64,000 nucleotides of DNA, from NCBI GenBank assembly GCA_004194705.1, contig SADC01000305.1, positions 53,223 to 117,222 of the forward strand. Direction: 5' to 3'. Below, in pieces: positions 10,627 through 21,386 of the stretch. The stretch is from Ditylenchus dipsaci (Eukaryota > Nematoda > Chromadorea > Rhabditida > Anguinidae). The position numbers and the translations under genes were made by a program. The first letter of the stretch is position 1. Every line of letters begins with the position of its first letter. The notes under the pieces are model-generated. The model searched no databases. It was not told where the DNA came from and saw only the letters and a program-made list of their open reading frames with translations.

Positions 10627-10830
10627 GTCTTAATAGAGGATCGGCATACAGGTTGAAACGGTGAAAATAACTGAATTAAATTAACTATGTCTAATGAAGG
10701 ACCGAATATCGCTCGCCTTATACAAAAGTCCTTAGATGAAGCAAATGTCAAAAAGTTCCTCTTAGATTTGTTACTGATGGGGCGTCTAACATGAAGATTC
10801 GCGAATCGATGAATCAAATGAACAGGACTG

Positions 10831-11110
10831 GTGTTCACGAAGTCGGAGTTGGATTAAAGTGATTTCACGATGCCAAATACTTCAACTTTGACTCCAACGC
10901 CAACTCCGACTCCAACTCTGGGTTTAACGAAGTCGGAGTTGGAGTATCTCTGATTAGTGAAGACCTTTTATGCCGGAAATCGGTACATTTTGCCTGTCTA
11001 TGAGCTATTAGTGGCAACTATGAGTCTGAACAATCAAAAAAAAGTTTCGGCGAAAAATGAGCTCACCATTCAGAGAGACTCCAATTCCGACTTCGACAAC
11101 ACGTTGGAGT
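10831..11110. mobile_element. right part of second GGAGTTGG MITE copy
   Basis: It continues the MITE after the GTGTTCAC duplication and parallels 4688-4990 (ACGAAGTCGGAGTTGGATT, then ATGCCAAATACTTCAAC). The right terminus GGGTTTCTGAACGAGCC is missing; the copy stops near 11110 at GAGTGGAGTCAGACC. Confidence 0.75.
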
Positions 11111-11568
11111 GGAGTCAGACCCTTTTTCGGTCAACTATGAATATTGCTTAAACGTCTTCTACGTAATTTTTATACGCTGAAACCGATCAATAAGTAGTTT
11201 TCGAACAATTTTCGCTCTAAAAAGAAGGTTTTCAAAAAAATTTTGACGCTACTGGCTTAGGTTACCTTAGCTTACCAAAATGAAGATTTTGTTCGGAAAT
11301 GTGTTTCTGTTTTAATTTTTTTGAAAAACGTACACAACAATGAAAAGTTTTCGAACATTGACAAAAAGAAAAATTGTGTTGCAGGATAAATAAAATTAAC
11401 AGATTTTTTACGATTATGTTATAGTGAGAGTCGATTTGTGAGCTGGAACCGGCCAAAAATTATGTTATATCGAGATTTATGTTAATTTATGTATGTAGAG
11501 TTTATTAACAATCCATATTTCTACGACCAAGTAGTAAAAATTAAGTGGTTGAATCACTAGATAAACCT

Positions 11569-11817
11569 CTAATGTTTCAAATTGTAATGACTAGGACTTT
11601 CCCAGCACTTATACTGACTCTCCTTGGCTGAACTGATTGGGAAGCGTCGAAGAGTGCGAACAGTAAAAAAGTTATCTAGTTCCTCTTGGTTGCAAGCACT
11701 ATTCACTAATTTCATTCGCTCTTTGGTCATGAAATTGGTAATGGAAAAAAGGCCTAGCTCAAAATTTGTAATCCAATAACGAAAGCGCACACTAAAGCAA
11801 CACGCAGTCTTGGACAT
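11569..11817 (-). pseudogene. orphan terminal exon, MSKTACC family (copy 2 of 3)
   Basis: Same reading as at 6291 and 21387: MSKTACC start, MKLVNSACNQEELDNF, PISSAKESQYKCWE, ending PSHYNLKH and stop. It is followed on the minus strand by an AATAAA-containing 3' region ending near 11500. Function unknown. It sits in the left inverted-repeat arm, mirrored at 21387-21629. Internal stops and upstream exons were not found, so it may be a fragment carried by the repeat. Confidence 0.5.
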
Positions 11818-12424
11818 ATAGAAAAACCTCTAAATTTGAGTTCAAGTGAGCGCAGTGGCATTTACAGGCTACAAAACACAGTGGAAATTACAAAATTTGA
11901 ACTGACATGTGACAATAATCTATCGTCTAAAAAACTGAACTATTTTGTGTAATTTCAAAATATTTGACCGACTCAAAATTAAAATGATATTTTCATGTGA
12001 CAATTCAAATTTTTAAAATGCCACCGCTCATGAATATATTAGACTTTTTAGAACAGTTTTGGAGCACCCACCTAGTCACTCAGCTAACACCCACTTAGTG
12101 AATTTCGGAACACCCACTCCAGAAATTCGCTTTGGTCCCCAAGCTAATTTTTTTTGCAAGAAAAATTCTCTGGTTTTACTGCTTTTTGAAGATTTGTGAA
12201 ATTTAAAAAAAGATGCAGAAGAAATTCAAGAAAAAAGCAAAATAGAAATCTTTGCAAAAAAATTGGACTTTGACTTGACGCGTCGAAAATTACGACTTTA
12301 TATAGCAAGGTCGAGATGGCCAAAAATGATTTTTGTTCAAGGTCACGCAATTTTCAATGCAAAATAGGGTTGGCTGATGGTATAAATACTGGTATTAATA
12401 CCGGTACTTTATTAATAAAAGACT

Positions 12425-12660
12425 GGATATGCCGTAATTCCTCTAATAGAGCCCCCTCAAACTTCAAGTGGTCTGAAACTTCTGTTTTAATTTACTGTTG
12501 AGCTGTGTAAAAAGTGCCGAGAGGGATTTTAAAAATCTAACAGGCACTTTTTACACAGCTCAAACAGTAAATGAAACAGAAGTTTCAGACCACTTGAAGT
12601 TTTAAAAAAATGCATGCTTCTAATAGAGCCCCGAGGGCTCTATTAGAGGAAATACGGTGG
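12425..12660. mobile_element. palindromic MITE, CCTCTAATAGAGCC ends
   Basis: The ends CCGTAATTCCTCTAATAG and CTATTAGAGGAAATACGG are inverted. The body pairs CAAGTGGTCTGAAACTTC with its complement around a centre at about 12535. It is mirrored in the right arm at 20525-20785. Confidence 0.7.
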
Positions 12661-13255
12661 ATAGTTCGTATTTTAAACTTGGTTAGGTTGCGGTGATGAA
12701 TCCACCCCCCTTCCACGGGGACTGATCAGGTGGAGAAGATAACTTCATATTCGTGTTTCTCGACCCCGATTCCATGAGAAAGCCGCGCGTTTTTTGATTG
12801 TGAGAAAAAAAAAATTCGAACCACAGGGGGTACCATGGTTTTTTAGTCAAAATTTGAAAAATTTGAATTGGCGCCTTTTGAATTTTAAAGGGATTGAGGG
12901 CTGTATAGGGAGAGGAACGAAATAAAAGGGGACACTTTTATGGTAGAACGTTAAAAATTCAAAGTGCTTGTATTCTTCGCCTGCCTCACCATGTTTTTCA
13001 ACTGGGCCGTGGCAAAAATAGACTCTATATGCATTTTTTGATCAAGAGTACTCTCGGAATCATGTCTAAGGTATGTGGGTGTGCGTCCCCTTCGGGGCGC
13101 AGGGAGCTTGGGGCTTGGAGTTGAGATGCGCACACCCACATACCTTAGACACAAATCACTCGAAAGCGACTCTGGATGCATGAAAAACATGCATACCAGA
13201 GTTATTTATGCGGTAGGCCCAGTATTCAAAACTATGTTCAACATCTTTGATTTTG

Positions 13256-13585
13256 CGACCGAAAAGGGTTTACTCCCTCATCAGGCCTGGGGCTACGAGC
13301 CAGAGGCTCAGCCGTCCAAAATTTACACGACAACCATCGGGATCCACCCGGCTGATCGGTCGATCATTTCGAGTCCTTATACTTTTACGTGCACCACAAG
13401 TGGCTGGGTTTGAAAGTGACTTCAACGCTTAGAGAATTAATACTCTTTGGTACTTATAGGCACTATAGAAGTGGCCCCTGTTTTGTCCCTTCCCCTCCCA
13501 ATACAGCCCTTGAACCCTATTTTAATTGCTTTTCTGGACCTTTTATGGCGAAATTATTGCTTAAAAATATGTTTTGACCACTCCC
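13256..13585. other. stretch without convincing gene
   Basis: Open frames of about 60-110 codons overlap on both strands, but with no splice context, motif or repeat copy to support them. Composite-repeat words (CCCTTCCCCTCCCAATACAG) recur at 13490. Confidence 0.35.
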
Positions 13586-13589
13586 AAAA

Positions 13590-13690
13590 TCTTGATTTTT
13601 GGGGGGGGGGTATAAGCCAGTAGGTCCGAGGATTGGGGGGGGGGTATAAGAAAGTAGCTGTTTTTGGGGGGGGGGTATAAGCCAGTAGCG
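13590..13690 (+). repeat. three G-tract units ending GTATAAGCCAGTAG
   Basis: Three successive units each carry a run of nine or more G followed by GTATAAG and (in two) CCAGTAG. The spacing of the long G runs could allow quadruplex formation on the plus strand. It occurs once in this form in the window. Confidence 0.6.
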
Positions 13691-14055
13691 CCAAATTTTT
13701 TTACCATAAGTTGACCGATTGCCTTGGTCCTTCAAGCTAAAATATCGGGTATTAAGGTATCCTACCGCGTTTTGGTCCCCGGAGCTAGTCAAAAGGTCTC
13801 TATATGTATTTTCGATCATGAGTCTTGCTTGGAATTACGTCTATTTGAATTTGCAGCAAATTTTTCATAAAATGACTTGGATTGCTCAGAGTCATTTATT
13901 AAATTTGGTTCAAATGTTTGTTGTCTCGAGTGGAATTTGAAACTTAGCGATGAGTTTCACAAGAAAGTTTTACATTAAAAAATTTTTTCTTGAGTTGTTA
14001 GGTTGATCATTTTATATTTATTTATATAAAAGCCGTCGCTAGACAAATCACTGTA

Positions 14056-14214
14056 CAGTCATGTCTCGATGTTACATGCAACCGATTGCATTTTACCCTT
14101 TAAAAATTTCCATTTGGTTTTGGATTTAAATAAAATCAATGAATATAAACTCGATACAGCTTACACCTTGCTTTTACATACAGTTTAGGTCGGTGAGACA
14201 TCGAGATTCGACTG
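14056..14214. mobile_element. pogo-like MITE, CAGTC...GACTG ends
   Basis: The ends CAGTCATGTCTCGATG and CATCGAGATTCGACTG are flanked by TA (14054-14055, 14215-14216). It is 159 bp long with no coding content. Confidence 0.75.
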
Positions 14215-14495
14215 TATTTTACCGGGCTATAAAACCGCCGTCAGGCGCTGATGCCAGGATCTTTAAAATCAAGAAGCCAAAAAAATGATGACAATGAGAG
14301 ATGGTTGTGGAAAAAGCGTTTTCACTACTAACAAATACTCCAGCTCCGAGTTAGAGTATTTTTCATGGTGAACACTTTTCACTCCGATTTGGACACCAAC
14401 AATGAATTCAGCTCTTACTCCAGCTTCTTGAATGAGGGATATAGGGCTGACTTTATCGAAATTTATCTATTTTCTGATTTGTTTTTTCAGAAAGA

Positions 14496-15770
14496 ATGGC
14501 TTCGTTGCTTCATCCTACAGGCATTTCGCAAGAGTTCGCATTTTGTTACAAAGAGCTGTTCCTAAGCACGATGTTGATCTCAAACGTTTTTCCATACAAT
14601 GGAGCAGACTGGTTGGTTATTTTTTAAAGTGATTGTTTTTTATTATTTTAATTTTACCTTGTCTGCAGGTTTCTTAGCGTTTCGAAGCAAAACCATTCCT
14701 TGGCAGTCTATCTCATTTGTTGCTCACGTCTTCCAAGCACCAAGTTCAAGACACGGTATTCGGTGGAAATGATCCCGCCCGAATGGCTCCATTGTTTTTC
14801 TTGCAAGTGAGTCACTTATTTTGGTCGAAAATTTCAACTCACTTCAAGATCATATTAGAATAAAGAAGTCTTCGGTTCCGTAGGACTAGTTGATGGTCGA
14901 GGATGGTCGTCACCTCTATCGTTGGTCAATTTGCAACAATATCTACACAGCGATGGAAGCTTCCGCATTCTCTTCACAATGGATGCACAAAGGATGGGCG
15001 AAGTGTATGTTTACAACAGCTTTTAGACTGACCTTTGATGTATCTCTCAGTTGCAGGGATGCTGTAAAATTGAACGCATATTCTCCGATTATGATTTCTG
15101 GGTCCGATGTCGTGTTGCGAGCTGAAGATTCTGAGCTTGTGGTTTCTCGAGAGGTCGATTTTGTCTGAAATGATGTGAAAATTTTCTAATTCGCCGCCTT
15201 TAGGTCCTGTTAAGCAGCGGATCAAACTATTTTGTCACAATGCTGAGTAACCGTGGATTCATCGAGCATGAGCAGGGTGTCATCACTTTGAACGGATTTT
15301 ATGCCGACGAACTTCTGTTGTTGATGGATTTCATACACTCTGTTGACAGACCATCGTTCCTAACAAGTAAATCTACGATGGCATAGCTTTGTTTTCAAGT
15401 TTAACTCAATTCTTTTAGAGGATAACGTTAAATGCCTGTTGTTTCTGGGTTCTTATTGCCAATTTGATTCCCTTATTCATCTCTGTGAAGGTTTCTTGGA
15501 AAATTGCGAAACGATGGACATCGTCAAAAAGTTGGTCATGTGTCGGAACAACAACTTGAGTGAGTTGGAAGTAAGTTCGACTTTTCAAAAGCACTGTAAA
15601 AGGCGGAGGAATTTCGGTTTGATAATTTGTTTCAGCACCGCCTACTTAAATCGTTTCGCGAGAGGGCAGATCTCCCATCCAAGATTTTCCTGGTTGGAAA
15701 CGTCGAATATTGCTTGCTAGGTGATCGTCAAAAAGTTGTCCTTCTAGAGAAATACCTTCAGCAAATGTAG
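14496..15770 (+). CDS. MATH-BTB protein, copy 2 (multi-exon)
   Basis: The start ATG at 14496 follows an acceptor-like TTTTTTCAG. Exon 1 (14496-14611) joins exon 2 (14669-14806) through a split TGG codon, giving W-FLSVSKQNHSLAVYLIC, a MATH/TRAF-like beta segment. A third segment from about 14890 continues the MATH region (DGRHLYRWSICNNIYTAMEA). The BTB fold follows: DVVLRAEDSELVVSREV, then LLSSGSNYFVTMLSN, GVITLNGFYADELLLLMDFI and FLGSYCQFDSLIHLCEGFL. The last exon (15637-15770) ends EKYLQQM. The polyadenylation signal AATAAA is at 15864. MATH-BTB proteins bridge substrates to Cullin-3 ubiquitin ligase. The join between 14806 and 14890 does not splice cleanly by eye, so the model may miss a small exon or carry a lesion. 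The next gene, F-box-like, starts 218 nt downstream. Confidence 0.72.
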
Positions 15771-15863
15771 TCGTCTGAGACCGAACTTCTAAGTATCATA
15801 TAGATATATTTGTGTCACCACTGTTGCTTTGTTTGGATTGTCTTAAGACTCGCTTTGGACTTC

Positions 15864-15869
15864 AATAAA
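15864..15869 (+). promoter_or_regulatory. polyadenylation signal AATAAA of MATH-BTB copy 2
   Basis: AATAAA lies about 95 nt after the stop codon. The homologous hexamer in copy 1 (1389-1392) is split by the MITE at 1393-2202. Confidence 0.6.
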
Positions 15870-15988
15870 GTTTTTGTATCATATGTCTTGTTTTTGATTG
15901 GTTTCAAAGTAATAAGTGCAGATAAGATAAATTCGTGTTTTTGGCAAATCTCTTATTCATTTTTCATTCGTCGTTCAACAGACTAAGC

Positions 15989-17549
15989 ATGTCATCAATT
16001 AGTTTATTTCAAGGTAATTTGAACCTGGACATGCTTTGTGATGTATTTGCTTACTTCAAGCGTCCTCAATTGGATGTCTACTCAATTAGCTCCAAGGTTT
16101 TGCGTGAAATAATCTCTAAATATTTCCCTACAGCTCCACTTAACTATTTTACTATTTTGCTGGACTTTGAAGAAGGACGCCGTCAAAATAATAGAATATT
16201 CTCCATATTTACTAAAGTTTGGTATAATCAATGTGGTTCATTAGTGAGATGTAGTGGAAAGGACTGTAAGACAGTTCTTCGGAACGCAAACACTACAAAA
16301 GTGGCAGTTAATGAAGTTGTTTTCTATTTGGAACAGTTTTCATTTGTCCAACATTGGAATCAATTTACTGAACAACTTAAGACCATCAATTGTTTACGTG
16401 CAAAGAGCCATCTGAGCGTAATCGTCCTATGCAAGCGTTATGGTAAGAACTTTTTTTTTTTAATCATAAAAGTGTTGTGGAAGCCACTTTTTTTACAGTG
16501 TGCAGTGAAGTTTATTTTGTTTGGTTCGCCACGAACAGAAAAAGGATCACTTGAGATTGACCCGAAAAATCACATTATGGTATTTTCAACGCAATGAATA
16601 CCCTGTACTTTTTTCTAGTATCAAAGTGGTCCAAAACATTGTTTTGTGCTTCGTTGCTGCAAATTCAAAATTTGAAAAGAAACGTTTAAGGCTCGTTCAC
16701 CTAGCAGGGACAGAAATAATAGTTAGTGAAAACCTCTAAGAAGAGTGAACTTTCAGTCATTTCGAAGATCGTTCCAGTAATTTATGGTTTTGGCTTTAAA
16801 GCAGGCAACGTAACTGTACTATTTAAAAAGATTTGTACTTTTTCGGGACTTTTTATTTTCGAAGTTTTTAGTCAAAATCTTTTTTTTTGTGCTCAAATCT
16901 TGATAAGCACTGGATAAAATGGCACTTTTTGACGGAATTGTACTTTTTTGGCCAAGTGTAATTTTTCCAAAAATTTTGAGCTACGTACGCTGCTTTAAGC
17001 TGAATAGATGAATGGAACACCAAAGTAGAAGTATGCGGTGGTATGCCCCAGCTTTTTCAGACAATTTCTTAAGTTTTAATTACCTGTTATTTTAATATTA
17101 CAATTTCGTTTGAAAATGGTTTAAACTTGAAAAAAAGTCAAAAAAGAATGCTTAGATCTAAACAATTTCGGCACCGACTTCTGAAATTTCGGCTGCAGGC
17201 ACCGACTTTCAAAATCACGGCACCAGGCACCTCACCGGGCACCAGTGCCGTTAAAGCACTGGTCTCCGGGATGGCTTTGATGGAGAGAGTCTACTTTTTG
17301 TCATTGAATTTAGATGAAATACGCAAAGTTTTTATTTCTCGCTCATATCATATTCTTTACCAATGCGATGTGCTAGAGCTCAAAGAATCAGATAATATAG
17401 AAGTTACTGATCTGGCTGATTATTTGCACAATATCCCAATAGAACGTCAAGGTAGCCATGCTCTTTGGTTGACGTTTAGAAACAAAAAATGGAAGATGGC
17501 TGAGCAATTTGTGGAATTATTGCAAAAGGTTGGTCTCTTCGCAGGGTAG
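15989..17549 (+). CDS. F-box-like nematode protein, copy 2 (two exons, 229 aa)
   Basis: Exon 1 is 15989-16442 and exon 2 is 17314-17549; the donor is GTAAG, the acceptor TTTAG, and the split GAT codon joins CKRY to DEIRKV. Exon sizes (454 and 236 nt) and phases equal those of copy 1. The F-box-like N-terminus reads LDMLCDVFAYFKRPQLD with ISSKVLREIISKYF. Residues 60-150 differ clearly from copy 1, while exon 2 is almost unchanged, so the two halves evolve at different rates. The likely role is an SCF adaptor, by family analogy. An in-frame upstream ATG at 15935 exists but is not shared with copy 1. Intron 1 (871 nt) contains a hAT-like remnant near its 3' end. Confidence 0.75.
17150..17261. 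mobile_element. hAT end remnant with GGCACC words
   Basis: The right end TTAAAGCACTG, preceded by GGCACC/CCGGGCACC words, resembles inverted hAT element B (CAGTGATGTAAAAGCACC). The left end was not found. It lies in intron 1 of F-box-like copy 2. Confidence 0.5.
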
Positions 17550-17629
17550 GTAGGGAGAAAAACGTTGACCACTCTGGAAAATGTGCGTTCACGTTTTTTT
17601 AAATTGTGCTGGTTTTTTGCCGGTCTCAA

Positions 17630-18200
17630 TTGTGCTATTTCTAGGCTTTATTTTTACAATGGTGCCTTTTAGGGTGCTACAATGGAAGGATAATTTTTTT
17701 TCAGTTTGCACTAGGGTTGGGCAAATACGGTATTTTGTTTTCCCGGTAATAATATCGGTAACCCTTATTTTTCGGTAGTTTATTACCAAGTGGTTAAAAG
17801 GCTGACCAAGGCAAAAAAGTGAAAATAGTCAAAATTTTTAATTTTTTCGTACCATACACTATTCGCGTATATATTCGCATACTATCATATGCTATTCGTG
17901 TATACGCAAACATATGGCACGAAAAACTTAAATTTTTTGATTTTTTTACTTTTTCGACTTGCCCCCCCTTTTAACAAACATTATGGGTAAATCTGAAAAG
18001 TGCTACCTTTTGTTGAACTAAGTCACTTTTTGTATGGAAAGTGAACTTTTTGTTGAAATGTGTCACTTTCTCCGTTGTACAAAGTTTCTCAAGATATTCG
18101 GTGGTTTTGAAATGGCCATAACCTTTTTTATAGTCACCAACAAAAATGTGGCACTTTGCAACCAAAAAGTGGAACATTTGATCTTCGTCCAAACATTATT
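17630..18200. other. stretch without recognisable gene
   Basis: AT-rich. CATACTATCATATGCTATTCG words occur as an imperfect repeat at 17850-17910. No supportable coding content. Confidence 0.35.
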
Positions 18201-18204
18201 TTAC

Positions 18205-18435
18205 AAACATTAACAAGGGCTTGAGTTCAGAATCCCCCCCCCCCCCCCACGGGGACTGATCAGGTGAAGGAGATAACGTCATATTCGTGTTTCTCGACCC
18301 CGATTTCATGAGAAAGCCGCGCGTTTTTTTGGTTCTGAGAAAAAAAATTTCGAACCACAGGGGGGGGGGGTATGATGGTTTTTTGGTCAAAATTTGAAAA
18401 ATTTTAATTGGCGCTTTTTGAATTTTAAAGGGATT
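18205..18435. repeat. composite dispersed repeat segment (right arm)
   Basis: Inverse copy of the GATCAGTCCCGTGG and GGTTCGAAAAATT region of the 5.4 kb repeat, with a long C run at 18230-18250. Confidence 0.6.
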
Positions 18436-18438
18436 AAG

Positions 18439-18760
18439 GGGCAGCGACGATTGCGCCATTTCAAATTGCGCCAACTCAGATTGCGCCACATTCAAATTGC
18501 GCCAATGCAGATTGCGCCACTGCAAATTGCGCCATTACAACCCTGCCAATTTCTGGTCATTTCAGTGAAATTGATCATTGAAGGACATGAAAACAGTCAG
18601 CCCTAATAGTAGAAGGGAACAAATCCGTTGAGATCAGATTAAAAAAAGCATTTGCCTGACTTTGATTAGAGTATATAGTGGCGCGATTTGATTTTGGCGC
18701 AATTTGCAGTGGCGCAATCTGCATTGGCGCTATTTGAAATAGCGCAATCGTCGGCTGCCC
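18439..18760. mobile_element. MITE with ATTGCGCCA words, 8 bp TSD GGATTAAG
   Basis: The ends GGGCAGCGACGATTGCGCC and GGCGC...CGTCGGCTGCCC are inverted; the TSD GGATTAAG is at 18431-18438 and 18761-18768. The left side has seven ATTGCGCCA/ATTGCGCCAAC words, the right side their complements. The pre-insertion site matches GGGATTAAGGG of the repeat family. Confidence 0.88.
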
Positions 18761-19249
18761 GGATTAAGGGATGTATAGGGAGGGGAAGGGAATAAAAGAA
18801 AGCCACTAATGACTCAGGGCCCACTAACAAGAAGATGTTGAACATAGTTTTTAATACTAGGGCCAACTGCATAAATAAACTCTGGTATGCATGCTTTTTC
18901 ATGCATCCAGAGTCACTTTCGAGAATTTGCGTCTAAGGTATGTGGGTGTGCGCATCTCAACTCCAAGCCCCCAAGCTCCCTGCGCCCCGAAGGGGGACGC
19001 ACACCCACATACCTTAGACATGATTCCGAGAGTACTCTTGATCAAAAAATGCATATAGAGTCTATTTTTGCGGGTACAGTCCGTTTGACCGTCACCATTT
19101 TGACCGTCACCATTTTGACCGTCAACATAATTTGACCGTCACCATTTTGACCGTCACCAATTTGACCGTCAGGAATTTTGACCGTCGTTTAAATTTGACC
19201 GTCACCATTTTGACCGTCAGCATAATTTGACCGTCACCATTTTGACCTG

Positions 19250-19515
19250 TTTTCTGGACTAATTCGGACATGCTGAAGATGGTTTGATAGTGGTAAAATG
19301 CCGTTTTGTAGGATATTTTTTAGTTTTGGGCAGTAATTAATTTCGGTAAAATCAATTATTGCCTGAAACTCAAAAAATACTCGAGAAAAGGCTTTTTACC
19401 TCTATCAAACCATCTTCAGCGTGCCCGAATCAGTTCAGAAAACAGGTTTTGGGACTCGAAAAGGAAAAAAAATTTTGGTCCAAGTGGTCGACCACCTGGT
19501 TTACGACCAGTTGGT
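19250..19515. mobile_element. CCAAGTGG palindromic MITE, copy in foldback element
   Basis: The arms read TGCTGAAGATGGTTTGATAG and its complement CTATCAAACCATCTTCAGC, with centre TAATTAATTTCGG. Related copies are at 56765-57080, 57963-58272 and 58432-58745. Confidence 0.65.
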
Positions 19516-19599
19516 CTAAATTGGGGAGGGGTTGCTGTTTTGATTGAATAAAGGATGTTTTTGAGTGTGCGTCAGCGTTATTTTCCAGTTTTTCGGAAA

Positions 19600-19745
19600 G
19601 TGAAAAATTTACCACTTTCCATGGAAAATTGGAAAGTGGAAAGTGGAAAATTTCTTAGTGACACAGAAAAGTGGAAATTTTTCAGTTTCCATTTTCCACA
19701 GAAAAGTGGAAATTTTCACTTTCCATTTCCATTTTCCAAGGGTTA
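19600..19745. repeat. GAAAGTGGAAA / TTTCCACTTTCC array
   Basis: Alternating GGAAAGTGGAAA and its complement (about ten words), able to fold on itself. It lies within the foldback element at 19072-20050. Confidence 0.6.
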
Positions 19746-20050
19746 AGAGATGTGACGGGACGGACGAATATTGCTCCAAGTTAATCGGTGGTCGGATGTC
19801 GATGCAAACAGACTCAGTAAGAAAGAATGGTGTCAGGGAGTTGTGTTGGCATTGAAAGATGTTTGAAATGTTGTTAACGGTTCAATAAAGTTACGGTGTT
19901 AGTCAAGGTTTTATCGTCTTATTTAGTAATTGTTAGCCTGCGTTGCAAAAATTGCATCAAGATGTGTGATTCACTCGTTATCTGTTCAAAATTCCTGACG
20001 GTCAAATTATGCTGACGGTCAAAATGGTGACGGTCAAACGGACTGTACCC

Positions 20051-20153
20051 TATTTTCCCAGGAAAATTGAAAGCCAAGAAAATTGAAAGCTCTCAAATCG
20101 AAATCAATTTTAATCAAAATTAAACAATCAACATCAAAATCATCTCTATATGG
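20051..20153. repeat. 103 bp dispersed repeat, TATTTTCCCAGGAAAATTG
   Basis: Shared almost exactly with 42871-42972, from TATTTTCCCAGG to CATCATCTCTATAT-like end. Type unknown. Confidence 0.65.
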
Positions 20154-20524
20154 GAGTACTCTTGATCAAAAAATGCATATAGAGTCTATTTTTGCCACGG
20201 CCCAGTTGAAAAACATGGTGAGGCAGGCGAAGAATACAAGCACTTTGAATTTTTAACGTTCTACCGTAAAAGTGTCCCCCTTTTATTTCCTTCCTCTCCC
20301 TATACAGCCCTCAATCCCTTTAAAATTCAAAAGGCGCCAATTCAAATTTTGACTAAAAACCATGATACCCCCCCCCCCTGTGGTTCGAAATTTTTTTTTC
20401 TCACAATCAAAAAAAACGCGCGGCTTTCTCATGGAATCGGGGTCGAGAAACACGAATATGAAGTTATCTTCTCCACCTGATCAGTCCCGTGGAAGGGGGT
20501 GGATTCATCACCGCAACCTAACCA

Positions 20525-20785
20525 AGTTAAAATACGAACTATCCACCGTATTTCCTCTAATAGAGCCCTCGGGGGCTCTATTAGAAGCATGCATTTTTTT
20601 AAAACTTCAAGTGGTCTGAAACTTCTGTTTCATTTACTGTTTGAGCTGTGTAAAAGGTGCCTGTTAGATTTTTAAAATCCCTCTCGGGCACTTTTTACAC
20701 AGCTCAAACAGTAAATTAAAACAGAAGTTTCAGACCACTTGAAGTTTGAGGGGTCTCTATTAGAGGAATTACGGCATATCCAGTC
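20525..20785. mobile_element. palindromic MITE, CCTCTAATAGAGCC ends (mirror copy)
   Basis: Inverse copy of 12425-12660 in the right arm, with the same CCGTATTTCCTCTAATAG end and the CAAGTGGTCTGAAACTTC pairing. Confidence 0.65.
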
Positions 20786-21386
20786 TTTTATTAATAAAGT
20801 ACGGTATTAATACCAGTATTTATACCATCAGCCAACCCTATTTTGCATTGAAAATTGCGTGACCTTGAACAAAAATCATTTTTGGCCATCTCGACCTTGC
20901 TATATAAAGTCGTAATTTTCGACGCGTCAAGTCAAAGTCCAATTTTTTTGCAAAGATTTCTATTTTGCTTTTTTCTTGAATTTCTTCTGCATCTTTTTTT
21001 AAATTTCACAAATCTTCAAAAAGCAGTAAAACCAGAGAATTTTTCTTGCAAAAAAATTAGCTTGGGGACCAAAGCGAATTTCTGGAGTGGGTGTTCCGAA
21101 ATTCACTAAGTGGGTGTTAGCTGAGTGACTAGGTGGGTGCTCCAAAACTGTTCTAAAAAGTCTAATATATTCATGAGCGGTGGCATTTTAAAAATTTGAA
21201 TTGTCACATGAAAATATCATTTTAATTTTGAGTCGGTCAAATATTTTGAAATTACACAAAATAGTCCAGTTTTTTAGACGATAGATTATTGTCACATGTC
21301 AGTTCAAATTTTGTAAATTCCACTGTGTTTTGTAGCCTGTAAATGCCACTGCGCTCACTTGAACTCAAATTTAGAGGTTTTTCTAT

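Larger units (their letters stand above)
8750..10800 (+). pseudogene. hAT transposase of element A, decayed and interrupted
   Basis: Fragments in order along the plus strand: MPVSHVENKYLK (about 8965-9005), the region before the catalytic core; SISADIATTRGMKHCFLG (about 9190-9237), around the first catalytic aspartate; after a short intron, AAHFWNPASKTFETVALDL (about 9296-9350); then, across inserted element B, EDRHTG (about 10637-10655); and finally RFVTDGASNMK (about 10760-10795), the second DDE aspartate motif. Frames change several times, and the C-terminal dimerisation region is absent. The protein would cut and rejoin hAT ends in the nucleus, but this copy is dead. Identification as hAT rests on the D-A-T and TDGASNM motifs with the matching element termini. 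Confidence 0.75.
8171..10830 (+). mobile_element. hAT element A, 8 bp TSD GTGTTCAC, with nested element B
   Basis: The termini CAGTCCTGTTCATTTGATTC and GAATCAAATGAACAGGACTG are inverted; the TSD GTGTTCAC is at 8163-8170 and 10831-10838. The empty site is preserved at 4688-4695. The left sub-terminal region (8200-8480) is an array of GCGAATCGATTC words; the right end retains one unit (GATTCGCGAATCGAT). The inside holds a decayed hAT transposase and a second hAT element at 9361-10626. The CAGTC-N-TGTTCA terminus and 8 bp TSD are characteristic of hAT. Confidence 0.92.
11275..13255. repeat. left arm of large inverted repeat
   Basis: The inverse of 18830-21926, apart from an insertion there. Markers in order: a CATTTCCGAACAAAATC block, the MSKTACC exon (minus), the minus-strand segment starting MRDLEQKSFLAIS, the AATAGAGCC palindrome (12420-12660), the GATCAGTCCCGTGG block and GAGTACTCTTGATCAAAA. 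Small indels separate the arms (for example the exon tail), so the repeat is not an exact copy. The arms enclose the MATH-BTB/F-box pair. Confidence 0.75.
19072..20050. mobile_element. foldback element with TTTGACCGTCACCAT words
   Basis: The ends GGGTACAGTCCGTTTGACCG and CGGTCAAACGGACTGTACCC are inverted. The left array (19082-19255) has about ten TTTGACCGTCACCA words; the right end has three. No perfect TSD: the flanks TATTTTTGC and TATTTTCCC agree at 7 of 9 positions. Inside are a CCAAGTGGTCG-type palindrome and a GAAAGTGGAAA array. Confidence 0.75.
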
